From an uncultured Bacteroidota bacterium (GTDB lineage Bacteria > Bacteroidota > Bacteroidia > Flavobacteriales > Flavobacteriaceae), in the NCBI GenBank assembly GCA_913062555.1, contig CAJXVU010000018.1:1-64000 (forward strand): a DNA stretch of 64,000 nt. The letters run 5' to 3'. Position 1 is the first letter of the stretch. Every line of letters starts with the position of its first letter. Shown piece by piece: positions 36,290 through 45,674 of this stretch. A program made the translations under genes and the position numbers. Under the pieces are notes generated by a model, which searched no databases, was not told the DNA's origin, and worked only from the letters and a program-made list of their open reading frames with translations.

Positions 36290-38209
36290 ATGAACATTAG
36301 TTACATCATATTAATCCCGATTATTCCTTTAGCAGTTTTCTTGCTACTGGGGATTTTTAATCAGAAAATTAAGCCAGCCATTTCAGGCTATGTGGGTGTA
36401 TTCGGTTTATTAGCGTCGGCAGTATTGTCTTTGTACGCTGCATATCAGTACTTTTTTGTAGACGGCAAAGTTGATGGTGTTTATCAAATCTTTGTAGATA
36501 AAACCGTGTGGATGAATTTCACCGAAACACTTCATATAGACATGGGAATCATGATAGACCCCATTTCTGTTATGATGCTTGTAGTTGTTTCTGTTGTGTC
36601 ACTTATGGTGCATATCTATAGTCGGGGATACATGAAAGGTGACGAAGGATATACTAAATTCTTTGCCTTCTTGAGCTTGTTTACATTTTCGATGTATGGT
36701 TTGGTTTTGGCAACAAACCTTTTTCAAATTTATATTTTTTGGGAATTAGTGGGAGTATCGTCTTATTTATTGATAGGCTATTATTATACAAAACCATCAG
36801 CTGTGGCTGCTGCAAAAAAGGCATTTATAGTCACTCGCTTTGCCGATTTAGGGTTTTTAATTGGGATATTAATCATGGGCTATTACACGGGAACATTCGA
36901 TTTTGAAACTTTAAATAACCCTGAAGGCAGCGCCATTTTAAATTGGGCATCAACCTCGTTTATGGGCTTGTCAGTAATCACTTGGGCATTACTTTTAATA
37001 TTTATTGGAGGGGCAGGTAAATCGGCCATGTTACCATTTCATATTTGGTTACCCGATGCCATGGAAGGTCCAACACCAGTTTCTGCTTTAATTCATGCAG
37101 CAACTATGGTAGTTGCAGGTATCTTTTTGGTGGCACGTTTATTCCCCATGTTCTATTTTGTTGAACATGGATTTGCGCTCAATATCGTTGCCTATGTCGG
37201 TGCGATTTCAGCATTATTTGCAGCAATTATAGCCATTACTCAAACCGATATTAAGCGTGTACTCGCCTTTTCGACCATGTCGCAATTAGGATATATGATG
37301 ATGGCTTTAGGAGTCTCAGGATATGATGGACATGAAGGTGTAGGCTATATGGCGTCCATGTTTCATCTGTTTACACATGCCATGTTTAAGGCCTTACTCT
37401 TTCTAGGAGCAGGCTCAGTTATTCATGCTGTACATAGTAATTACTTAAAAGATATGGGAGGCTTACGAAAATATATGCCTATTACAAACATCACATTTTT
37501 AATTGCCGCGTTGGCGATTGCAGGAATGCCGCCATTTGCAGGGTTTTGGAGTAAAGATGAAATTTTAGTTGCAGCTTTTGAGCATCACAAACTCATTTAT
37601 TATATAGGGATTTTTGTAGCGGGATTAACAGCGTTTTACATATTTAGAATTTACTTCGGCATATTCTGGGGAAAAGATAAATCATATGAACATAAACCAA
37701 AAGAGTCACCATTATCTATGACGTTTCCATTACTCGTTTTAGCTGCGATGAGTATCGTTGGTGGATTTATTCCATTTAGTGAATTTATCACCGTCGATAA
37801 AGCAGGGTTTGAAGCTCATTTAAACTATCCTTTGGCCACAATAGCAGTTAGTGTTGGTTTAGTAGGAATTATACTCGCAGGGGTATTTTATAAAAAAGAA
37901 AATAATCTTGCCGATAAATGGGCTAACATATTTGGACCTTTTTATAAATGGGCAAGCGATAAATTTTATTTCGATGAGATTTATCTATTCATTACAAAAA
38001 AGATATTGTTTAAACGGGTCTCAGAACCTATAGCAAAGTTTGATAGAAAAGTTGTTGATGGTACTATGGTTGGTATAGGAAACAAAACAGTACAAGCATC
38101 TGAAAAAATAAAAGGGATGCAATCTGGAAAAGTTCAGGATTATGCCTTTGCCTTTGTTGGAGGAACCGTTGTTTTAGCAATAGTGTTTATTTATTTATGG
38201 ACAAATTAA
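36290..38209 (+). CDS. nuoL: NADH-quinone oxidoreductase subunit L
   Basis: Distal antiporter-like proton-pumping subunit of complex I, 639 residues with 14 or more helices. Motifs include FWELVGVSSYLLIGYYY, the pump Lys region GGAGKSAMLPFHIWLPDAMEGPTPVSALIHAATMV (given here by family name: Lys in GKSAMLPFHIW) and FSTMSQLGYMM. The C terminus has the long amphipathic lateral region before the last helix (about 555-639). Confidence 0.96.
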   Translation: MNISYIILIPIIPLAVFLLLGIFNQKIKPAISGYVGVFGLLASAVLSLYAAYQYFFVDGKVDGVYQIFVDKTVWMNFTETLHIDMGIMIDPISVMMLVVVSVVSLMVHIYSRGYMKGDEGYTKFFAFLSLFTFSMYGLVLATNLFQIYIFWELVGVSSYLLIGYYYTKPSAVAAAKKAFIVTRFADLGFLIGILIMGYYTGTFDFETLNNPEGSAILNWASTSFMGLSVITWALLLIFIGGAGKSAMLPFHIWLPDAMEGPTPVSALIHAATMVVAGIFLVARLFPMFYFVEHGFALNIVAYVGAISALFAAIIAITQTDIKRVLAFSTMSQLGYMMMALGVSGYDGHEGVGYMASMFHLFTHAMFKALLFLGAGSVIHAVHSNYLKDMGGLRKYMPITNITFLIAALAIAGMPPFAGFWSKDEILVAAFEHHKLIYYIGIFVAGLTAFYIFRIYFGIFWGKDKSYEHKPKESPLSMTFPLLVLAAMSIVGGFIPFSEFITVDKAGFEAHLNYPLATIAVSVGLVGIILAGVFYKKENNLADKWANIFGPFYKWASDKFYFDEIYLFITKKILFKRVSEPIAKFDRKVVDGTMVGIGNKTVQASEKIKGMQSGKVQDYAFAFVGGTVVLAIVFIYLWTN

Positions 38210-38218
38210 TAGATTAAT

Positions 38219-39706
38219 ATGGATATTTTATCACTTTTTATCACAGTCCCTATATTGACCATTCTGGCATTGGTGTTATCCAAAGGATTGAAACAGGCTA
38301 GGTTAATTTCTATGGTTGGAAGTTTTATTCAACTAGGAATGTCTATTAATCTTGTGTTCGCCTATTTTTCTGAAAGAGCCATAAATAGTGATATTATGGT
38401 GTTTGTCAAAGATGTTGTTTGGTATAAACAATTTAATATCCACTATAGCATTGGAGTTGACGGTATTTCGGTGGCTTTGTTATTATTGACATCAATTGTC
38501 GTGCTTGCTGGAGTTCTTATTTCGTGGAAAATTAAAGACTTGCCTAAAGAATTTTTCGTGTCACTCATTGTGCTTTCAATTGGTGTTTACGGGTTTTTTA
38601 TATCACTCGATTTATTCACAATGTTCGTGTTTTTTGAAATTGCCGTAATTCCAATGTACCTCCTTATTGGTATTTGGGGTTCGGGACCAAAAGAATATTC
38701 AGCAATGAAATTGACCTTAATGTTAATGGGTGCTTCCGCGGTTTTATTGGTTGGAATATTAGGTATTTATTTCAATTCTAATGCCGATGGTGGTGCATTG
38801 ACATTCAATATATTGGAAATAGCTCAAGTCAATATTCCACTTGATGCACAAAAATTATTTTTCCCATTAACCTTTATTGGTTTCGCCGTTATTGGAGCTT
38901 TGTTTCCTTTTCATACCTGGTCGCCAGATGGTCATGCTTCTGCGCCAACAGCAGTATCTATGCTCCATGCAGGTGTATTGATGAAATTAGGGGGCTATGG
39001 CGTGTTTAGAGTAGCTATGTATTTGTTGCCCGAAGGCGCATTAGATTGGTCGTGGTTCTTTATAATATTGTCAGCTATAGGAGTAATTTATGGCGCATTT
39101 GCCGCCTTAAAGCAAACCGACTTAAAATATATCAACGCATACTCCTCTGTTAGCCATTTAGGCCTGGTATTGTTCGCATTGTTGATGCTTAATAAAACAG
39201 CATGGAATGGTGCTATTTTACAATCTTTATCTCATGGATTTATGACCGCGCTTTTCTTTGCGTTGATTGGAATGATTTATGAAAGGACGCATACTAGAGA
39301 CATTACCAAATTAGGAGGATTGCTTAAGGTGATTCCATTTATTTCAGTCATTTATGTAATTGCTGGACTCGCTTCATTGGGCTTACCAGGGTTTAGTGGT
39401 TTTGTTGCCGAAATGAACATTTTTGTAGGAGCCTTTCAACATGATGACATATTTTATAGAATAGTAACCATTATTTCAGTGTCTGCAATAGTGGTTACTG
39501 CAGTTTATATTTTGCGAGTAGTAGGGATTATGCTTATGGGGCCAGTAAAAAACGATTCTTATTTAAAATTGGAACGCGTGACTTGGTATGAAAAATCGGG
39601 AATACTATTATTGTTAATCCCGATTGTTGGTATTGGCGTTGCTCCATTATGGTTAAGCAATATGATATTAGAAAGTTTACAGCCTTTTATACAAGGATTA
39701 TTATAA
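38219..39706 (+). CDS. nuoM: NADH-quinone oxidoreductase subunit M
   Basis: Antiporter-like proton-pumping subunit, 495 residues with about 14 transmembrane helices. It shows GVDGISVALLLLTS, the membrane Glu in FVFFEIAVIPMYLLIG, FPFHTWSPDGHASAPTAVS and YSSVSHLG. Nine nt after nuoL. Confidence 0.96.
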   Translation: MDILSLFITVPILTILALVLSKGLKQARLISMVGSFIQLGMSINLVFAYFSERAINSDIMVFVKDVVWYKQFNIHYSIGVDGISVALLLLTSIVVLAGVLISWKIKDLPKEFFVSLIVLSIGVYGFFISLDLFTMFVFFEIAVIPMYLLIGIWGSGPKEYSAMKLTLMLMGASAVLLVGILGIYFNSNADGGALTFNILEIAQVNIPLDAQKLFFPLTFIGFAVIGALFPFHTWSPDGHASAPTAVSMLHAGVLMKLGGYGVFRVAMYLLPEGALDWSWFFIILSAIGVIYGAFAALKQTDLKYINAYSSVSHLGLVLFALLMLNKTAWNGAILQSLSHGFMTALFFALIGMIYERTHTRDITKLGGLLKVIPFISVIYVIAGLASLGLPGFSGFVAEMNIFVGAFQHDDIFYRIVTIISVSAIVVTAVYILRVVGIMLMGPVKNDSYLKLERVTWYEKSGILLLLIPIVGIGVAPLWLSNMILESLQPFIQGLL

Positions 39707-39716
39707 AAAAGATAAA

Positions 39717-41144
39717 ATGAATATTGATAGTTTTTTATTAATGCGACATGAAATAATACTCTTGGTAGTAATTTTACTGCTAATAGTGGCTGAGGTTTCT
39801 ATATCACCCAGAAAGAAAAATAGCATTGTTCATTTGGCTATATTCTTGTTCGGGATTCATACTATTGCAGGTTTTTTAACTATTGAAGAAAGTAGTTTGT
39901 TTGGGGGTATGTTCCGAACTAATGGAATGATTCATTTTTTTAAGAACGTTTTGAATATTGGTGTACTAGTGTTGTTACTTCAATCTGGTGATTGGTTACA
40001 AGAAAAAATAGTTCAAGAAAATAAAGGAACAGAGTTCTTTATATTACTCTTCTCATCATTGCTCGGGATGTATTTTATGATATCGGCAGGTGATTTTCTA
40101 ATGTTTTATTTAGGATTAGAGCTATCGGTACTTCCTGTTGCGGCATTAGCAGCTTATGAAACTGCAAAACGAAAATCCAGTGAAGCAGGAATCAAATTAA
40201 TACTCTCTTCAGCTTTAGCTTCAGGGGTGTCGTTGTTTGGAATTTCAATGTTGTATGCAACCACGGGCTCCATTTATTTTGCTGATATTATAGAAGTCAT
40301 AACGGCGAGCAACTTATCAATTTTAGGTCTGGTCTTATTTTTTGCTGGGTTGGGCTTTAAAATCTCGTTAGTCCCATTTCATTTTTGGACAGCCGATGTT
40401 TACGAAGGTGCTCCAATTAGTATTGCGTCTTACTTATCCGTAATTTCAAAAGGGGCCGCTGTATTCATATTAATGATAATATTATTTACCGTGCTTAAAC
40501 CATTGATGCATATTTGGGAAAACATGCTTTATGGTATTGCAATTGCTACCATGTTTATTGGGAATTTATTCGCCTTACGGCAACAGAATATGAAACGCTT
40601 TTTAGCATTTTCATCCATAGCACAAGCTGGATTTATATTGCTGGGATTGATTATAGGCAATCAATTAGGAACCGCCACTGTAGTTTATTTTGTATTGGTG
40701 TATGTGTTTTCAAATTTAGCCGCTTTTGGTGTGGTTCAAGCTATTTCTCTTAAAACAGGAAAAGAAAATATTAGCGATTATGAAGGCTTGTATAGAACCA
40801 ATCCGAAATTGAGTTTAGTCATGATGTTGGCTTTATTTTCTTTAGCAGGAATTCCACCAGTTGCTGGATTCTTCGGGAAGTTTTTCTTATTTATAGCTGC
40901 CGCAAGTGAAGGTTATTATCTGCTAGTATTTATAGCTGTGGTTAATGTGACTATTGCCTTATATTATTATCTGTTGGTTGTGAGAGCAATGTTTTTACGA
41001 AAAACCGACAATGCCATTCCGTTTTTTAAGAGTAAAATCTACATGAGGTTGGGTCTTATTATCACTGTGATTGGTATTTTAGCACTTGGAATATACAGCC
41101 CATTATACGAATACATTTATGAATTAAGCGCTATTTTTAATTAA
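39717..41144 (+). CDS. nuoN: NADH-quinone oxidoreductase subunit N
   Basis: Third antiporter-like subunit, 475 residues with about 14 helices. Recognisable parts are FYLGLELSVLPVAAL with the conserved Glu, VPFHFWTADVYEGAPI and the FSSIAQAGF motif. Ten nt after nuoM and the last identifiable complex I gene. Confidence 0.96.
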   Translation: MNIDSFLLMRHEIILLVVILLLIVAEVSISPRKKNSIVHLAIFLFGIHTIAGFLTIEESSLFGGMFRTNGMIHFFKNVLNIGVLVLLLQSGDWLQEKIVQENKGTEFFILLFSSLLGMYFMISAGDFLMFYLGLELSVLPVAALAAYETAKRKSSEAGIKLILSSALASGVSLFGISMLYATTGSIYFADIIEVITASNLSILGLVLFFAGLGFKISLVPFHFWTADVYEGAPISIASYLSVISKGAAVFILMIILFTVLKPLMHIWENMLYGIAIATMFIGNLFALRQQNMKRFLAFSSIAQAGFILLGLIIGNQLGTATVVYFVLVYVFSNLAAFGVVQAISLKTGKENISDYEGLYRTNPKLSLVMMLALFSLAGIPPVAGFFGKFFLFIAAASEGYYLLVFIAVVNVTIALYYYLLVVRAMFLRKTDNAIPFFKSKIYMRLGLIITVIGILALGIYSPLYEYIYELSAIFN

Positions 41145-41150
41145 GAGATT

Positions 41151-41498
41151 ATGCCTTTAGGAGGAAAACATTTATTTGGAAGTATTGAAGAGACAAGAGT
41201 CACTTTTGTTCAAAAAGGGGTGACTAAAGATCGTAGTGCCTTTTTAAAAAAATTACTTGAACATAACGGTTTTGAAGTGTTGATTGGGGAGGATAAAAAG
41301 AAAGCAGAAGAAGATCCACAGCTATATACGGTAGGTGTTACAGATATGGTTTTCAATCCTACTGTATGGGTGTTTCAACGCAGACTAAAAAATTTTGATG
41401 GACACAAAGTCACTCAAGATTATTGGAATCAACAAACGGAAGATACTAAACCACAGTATTGGAATAATGGTACTCCTGATGAATCTTCAGAAAGTTAA
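41151..41498 (+). CDS. Conserved-looking small protein at end of nuo operon
   Basis: A 115-residue soluble protein 6 nt after nuoN, so very probably part of the nuo transcript. I do not recognise the family. It starts MPLGGKHLFGSIEETRV, has a basic/amphipathic middle (KKLLEHNGFEVLIGEDKKK) that looks like an alpha-beta fold, a VTDMVFNPTVWVFQRRLK segment and a hydrophilic acidic tail. It has no signal peptide, no membrane helix and no Cys. A plausible role is in assembly or regulation of this complex I, but that rests only on position. Confidence 0.65.
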   Translation: MPLGGKHLFGSIEETRVTFVQKGVTKDRSAFLKKLLEHNGFEVLIGEDKKKAEEDPQLYTVGVTDMVFNPTVWVFQRRLKNFDGHKVTQDYWNQQTEDTKPQYWNNGTPDESSES

Positions 41499-41501
41499 TA
41501 T

Positions 41502-41589
41502 CTGTCATTTCGAAATGAGGAACGATTGAGAAATCACATAATGATGTGTTTGATTATCAAGGTGAGATTTCTCCGTACAGGCGAAATGA
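41502..41589. repeat. Degenerate GTCATTTCGA-type palindromic repeat
   Basis: An 88-bp imperfect inverted repeat. The outer arms TCATTTCG (41504-41511) and CGAAATGA (41582-41589) pair, and the inner arms GAGAAATC (41528-41535) and GATTTCTC (41566-41573) pair. The left end also contains a perfect 14-bp palindrome (41504-41517). It belongs by eye to the GTCATTNCGA...GAGAAATC intergenic repeats scattered in many Bacteroidota genomes. A related element lies at 45605-45672. Confidence 0.65.
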
Positions 41590-41670
41590 TTAAATTTTGT
41601 AATGATTTACCTCTAGGTTGTATTAAAAGGATTACCTAATAATTCTTATCTTTAAAGAAACTAACTCAAA

Positions 41671-43740
41671 ATGAGCAAGTTCATCAATGAACTTAAGCGC
41701 CGTAATGTTATAAAAGCAGCTATTGCTTATGCTGTGGTTGCTTGGGTACTATTACAAATTCTTTCTATCGTACTTCCTAGTACGGATGCTCCAGAATGGG
41801 TAATGAAAACCATAATGCTGTTAATGATTATTGGTTTCCCTGTATGGGTACTCATTTCATGGGTGTATGAGGTTACTCCAGATGGCTTAAAGAAAACAGC
41901 ACAAGTTAGTAAAGACCAATCTATTACTGCAACAACAAACAAACGTTTAAACATATTAATTTTAATAGGCTTGGTAGCTGCTATTACAGTGGCTATGTTA
42001 AGACCAACAACCACTTTAATAAAAACAGAAGATGGGCAATACGCTATTGCCGTGCTGCCTTTTGATGACTTAACAAAAAAGGGTGATTCCGAGTGGTTTT
42101 GTATTGGCGTTACTGAAGATATTTTAACTCACCTTTCTAAAATAAAAGGTCTAAGAGTCATATCACGTACTTCAGTGATGCAATACAAAGATGATGAGAA
42201 AACTATTCCTGAGATAGCACAGGAGCTGGGTGTGTCTTATATAGTGGAAGGTAGTGTGCGTACGCAAGGCGATAAAGTATTGGTTACTGCACAACTTATA
42301 AATGCGGAGGATAACCACCTTTGGGCTGATAATTATAATGAGAATTTAGACGATGTCTTTAAAATACAGCAGGAGATTTCCAAAAAAATAGTACAGCAAC
42401 TACAACTAGTAATTAGTCCAGAAGAAGAAGAAGCATTAAGTAGCTCGTCTACCACAAATGTTGAAGCCTACCAATTGTTTTTAAGGGGGAGAACCATAGC
42501 AGATAAAAGAACGTCAGAAGATTTAGAAAAAAGCATTATTTACTACGAACAAGCCATAGCACTAGACCCAAATTATGCTGATGCCTATGCCGAAATTGCC
42601 AATTCTATTTATCTGTTTGAAGAATATGGTGATATGGCTGTGGATGAAATTTTAACTAAAAGTAGAGATTATATAAATAAGGCATTGGCTATTAATCCAA
42701 ATACGGTTAGAGCGTATTCTGTATTAGGAAATATTTTTAGAGTGGAACAAAAATGGGATTTAGCTAAAGAAAACTATGAGAAAGCGGTATCCATAAACCC
42801 TAATGATGCTACAGCACACCATCATTATGCTATGTATTATGAGGCATTAGAAGATTATGATGCTAAAAAAATGTTATACCATATTAATTTGGCACAGCAA
42901 TTAGACCCACTATCATTTCCAATAAACTCAGTACTAGTTAGAACCTTAATTTTTAATGAAAAATTTGATGAAGCCGAGACTCACCTCAATAAAAGAAGTG
43001 TTGAAATAGGTATTGATGTTACACATTTAAGAAGCTGGTTATATAGTTTAAAAAACAAAGATGTAACAGAGTATATTAATTTTTATAAAACAGCTTTAGA
43101 AAAGGAGCCAAATAATGCAGATTCGCACTCTGATCTAAGCTATTATTATAGAGCTATTTTAAATGATTATGACAATGCATTAAAACACGCAAAAAAAGCC
43201 TTTGAATTAGATCCAACAAGACGTACGGCTATAAATTATATTTATGCTTTAACAATAAGCAAACAATATGAAGAAGCGGAAGATGTTTTAAAAGACCCAA
43301 AACTTATAAGCTCATTATCTGAACCGGATAAAATGCTTTTATGGCATAATTATTATCTATGGAAGAAAGATTATAAAAACGCAGAGCAATACCTTGAATA
43401 TTATAAAGTACGAGATTCAATACATTATCTTAATGATAAAATATGGTTGTACTCATTAATGGGAGATAAGACCAAATCACTTGAAATGCTGAGTCTCCAT
43501 AATAGACCTGACAGAATTAAAGCAAGAATTTTCGCTAATCTAAAAATGAAAGATTCTATGTACTATTATATTGATAAATATATTAGTAATAATAATAGTG
43601 CTGATAGGGTTCTAAACCCTATTATTAGAATCCAACAATTAATGAGTATTAATTCTCGCTTTGAGTTTGACCCCTATCGTAATGAACCAAGATATAAAGC
43701 CATTTTAAAGGCTAATTATTTTCCTGTTTCGGATGAATAA
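41671..43740 (+). CDS. Membrane protein with TolB-like and TPR repeats
   Basis: A 689-residue protein with three N-terminal membrane helices (about 13-33, 45-65 and 94-110), a domain of the FlgO/TolB-like kind often found beside bacterial adenylate cyclases (AIAVLPFDDLT near 128, VSYIVEGSVR, VTAQLINAEDNHLWADNY) and a long array of tetratricopeptide repeats from about 265 to 600 (YYEQAIALDPNYADAYAEI, NYEKAVSINPNDATAHHHY). No cyclase or kinase domain and no DNA-binding region are present. It is probably a periplasm- or cytoplasm-facing scaffold whose partners are unknown. It lies just inside a palindromic repeat. Confidence 0.75.
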   Translation: MSKFINELKRRNVIKAAIAYAVVAWVLLQILSIVLPSTDAPEWVMKTIMLLMIIGFPVWVLISWVYEVTPDGLKKTAQVSKDQSITATTNKRLNILILIGLVAAITVAMLRPTTTLIKTEDGQYAIAVLPFDDLTKKGDSEWFCIGVTEDILTHLSKIKGLRVISRTSVMQYKDDEKTIPEIAQELGVSYIVEGSVRTQGDKVLVTAQLINAEDNHLWADNYNENLDDVFKIQQEISKKIVQQLQLVISPEEEEALSSSSTTNVEAYQLFLRGRTIADKRTSEDLEKSIIYYEQAIALDPNYADAYAEIANSIYLFEEYGDMAVDEILTKSRDYINKALAINPNTVRAYSVLGNIFRVEQKWDLAKENYEKAVSINPNDATAHHHYAMYYEALEDYDAKKMLYHINLAQQLDPLSFPINSVLVRTLIFNEKFDEAETHLNKRSVEIGIDVTHLRSWLYSLKNKDVTEYINFYKTALEKEPNNADSHSDLSYYYRAILNDYDNALKHAKKAFELDPTRRTAINYIYALTISKQYEEAEDVLKDPKLISSLSEPDKMLLWHNYYLWKKDYKNAEQYLEYYKVRDSIHYLNDKIWLYSLMGDKTKSLEMLSLHNRPDRIKARIFANLKMKDSMYYYIDKYISNNNSADRVLNPIIRIQQLMSINSRFEFDPYRNEPRYKAILKANYFPVSDE

Positions 43741-43846
43741 AACAATTAAGATTTAGGTTCTTCATATACATCGAAACTCTTGTTGTAATTGAGGCTTAAT
43801 ATATTACTTTAAATTTTTTATCTTACAAACTCTAAAACCAACCAAC

Positions 43847-45574
43847 ATGACATCACGATTTTCTCAATTTTTTTCAATAGCAATTACCCTTCTTTTTTTT
43901 AGTTCTTGTTCTGATATGAATAAAGAGTCTGCAACCATGATTATACATGGCGGAACTATTTATACTGTTGACTCAAGTCAAGCAATTGTAGAAGCCGTAG
44001 CTGTTAAAGACAATACAATACTTTTTGCTGGAAGCATGGAAGAAGCAGAAAGTTTCAAAAACGAGCAAACAGAGTTACTTGATTTAAAGGGAAAAACTAT
44101 GACGCCAGGATTAATAGAAGGCCATGGCCATTTTATGGGATTGGGTTATAATGAACTTCGACTCGACCTTATGAATACTAAAAGTTATCAAGAGATTGTT
44201 GATGCTGTAGCTGAACGTGTTAAAACAGCTAAGCCTGGTGAGTGGATTACTGGAAGAGGGTGGCATCAAAGTAAATGGGACAGTATGCCAGAATACACTG
44301 TTAAAGGTTTTCAAACACACCATAGACTAAGTGAAATATCTCCTGACAACCCAGTGTATTTAGGCCATGCTAGTGGTCATGCTGGTTTTGCTAATGCAAA
44401 AGCTATGGAAATTGCTGGGTTACGCTCATTATCTGTAGAAGGCATTAAATCCTATAAAGTAGAAGGTGGCGAAGTTATCGTAGATGAATTTGGTAGACCA
44501 ACAGGAGTTTTTAATGAACGCGCACAATCTTTAATTGGTAAACATATCCCAGATAACACTCCTGAATCTGATATTCAAGCCTTTAATTTAGCAATTGAAG
44601 CTTGTTACAAAAATGGTATAACAGGTTTTCATGATGCAGGTATTGGTAGAGAAACAATAGCCCTATACGATCGTATGAAATCTGAAGGGAACATGAAGAT
44701 TAGAATCTACGCAATGTTAACGGGCTGGGATGAAGAACTTATTAATGAGTGGTATGAAAAAGGCCCAAATATTGATCCTGATAATAGATTCACTATTCGA
44801 TCTATAAAATTAAACTGTGATGGTGCATTAGGCTCAAGAGGAGCGTGGCTTTTAGAACCTTATACAGATAGGCCAGATCATTATGGACATGAAACGCTGC
44901 CTATGGATGTTGTAAAACAAACGTCGTTAAATGGGCTACGAAACGGATTTCAGGTATGCGCGCATGCCATAGGCGATCGTGCAAATAGAGAAATATTAGA
45001 TCGCTATGAAGCTGCTTTAAATGAATTATCTAAGCGAGATACCGATCACCGATTCCGCATAGAACACGCTCAACATTTACATCCTGATGATATTCCGAGG
45101 TTTGCAGAATTGCAAGTAATCCCTGCAATGCAAGCAGTTCATATGTCGTCTGACAGATCTTGGGCAATCGATCGTCTAGGAGAAAAGCGTATTAAGGAAG
45201 GTGCCTACATGTGGCAAGATTTATTACAAAGTGGCATTCCTATTGTTAATGGCACCGATGTTCCTGTAGAACCTTTAAACCCAATTGCTAGTCTTTATGC
45301 TAGTGTAAGTCGCAAAACACTAAAAGGGACTCCTGAAGGAGGTTACGAGCCAGGCCAAAAAATGACTAGAGCACAAGCGTTGAAGTCGTATACTTTAGAT
45401 GCAGCATATGGTGCTTTTGAAGAGAAAATAAAAGGATCTATTAGTGCTGGTAAACTTGCTGATTTTACAATTTATAATCAAGATTTAATGACAGTAGATG
45501 AAGCTGATATGCTTAACACCGAAATCGTCATGACAATTTTTGATGGTGAAATTGTTTATGAAAAGAAAGATTAA
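43847..45574 (+). CDS. Amidohydrolase family 3 lipoprotein
   Basis: A 575-residue YtcJ-like metal-dependent amidohydrolase with a lipoprotein signal (FSSC, Cys21), so it probably sits in the periplasm or outer membrane. Metal-binding features include GHGH (His93, His95), a central NCDGALGSRGAW loop, HAIGDRANREIL, IEHAQHLHPDD and NGTDVPVEP. Members hydrolyse amides, carbamates or N-formyl groups, and the substrate here is unknown. It is one of two genes between related palindromic repeats. Confidence 0.85.
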   Translation: MTSRFSQFFSIAITLLFFSSCSDMNKESATMIIHGGTIYTVDSSQAIVEAVAVKDNTILFAGSMEEAESFKNEQTELLDLKGKTMTPGLIEGHGHFMGLGYNELRLDLMNTKSYQEIVDAVAERVKTAKPGEWITGRGWHQSKWDSMPEYTVKGFQTHHRLSEISPDNPVYLGHASGHAGFANAKAMEIAGLRSLSVEGIKSYKVEGGEVIVDEFGRPTGVFNERAQSLIGKHIPDNTPESDIQAFNLAIEACYKNGITGFHDAGIGRETIALYDRMKSEGNMKIRIYAMLTGWDEELINEWYEKGPNIDPDNRFTIRSIKLNCDGALGSRGAWLLEPYTDRPDHYGHETLPMDVVKQTSLNGLRNGFQVCAHAIGDRANREILDRYEAALNELSKRDTDHRFRIEHAQHLHPDDIPRFAELQVIPAMQAVHMSSDRSWAIDRLGEKRIKEGAYMWQDLLQSGIPIVNGTDVPVEPLNPIASLYASVSRKTLKGTPEGGYEPGQKMTRAQALKSYTLDAAYGAFEEKIKGSISAGKLADFTIYNQDLMTVDEADMLNTEIVMTIFDGEIVYEKKD

Positions 45575-45604
45575 ATCATGGTATGAGAAATTAGAAAGCC
45601 TTAT

Positions 45605-45672
45605 TAGATTGAGAAATTACATAAGGAAACTAAATAAGTTATAAGAACGCTTCATTGCACTTGCAATGACGA
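45605..45672. repeat. Second degenerate palindromic repeat
   Basis: AGATTGAGAAAT (from 45606) is followed by a perfect 8-bp palindrome TCATTGCA/TGCAATGA (45652-45659 with 45662-45669) and GACGA. It resembles the GTCATTGCGA...GAAGCAATC variant of the same repeat class as 41502-41589, read in the opposite orientation. It lies directly after the stop of the minus-strand phosphoesterase and could also serve as its terminator. Confidence 0.5.
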
Positions 45673-45674
45673 CA

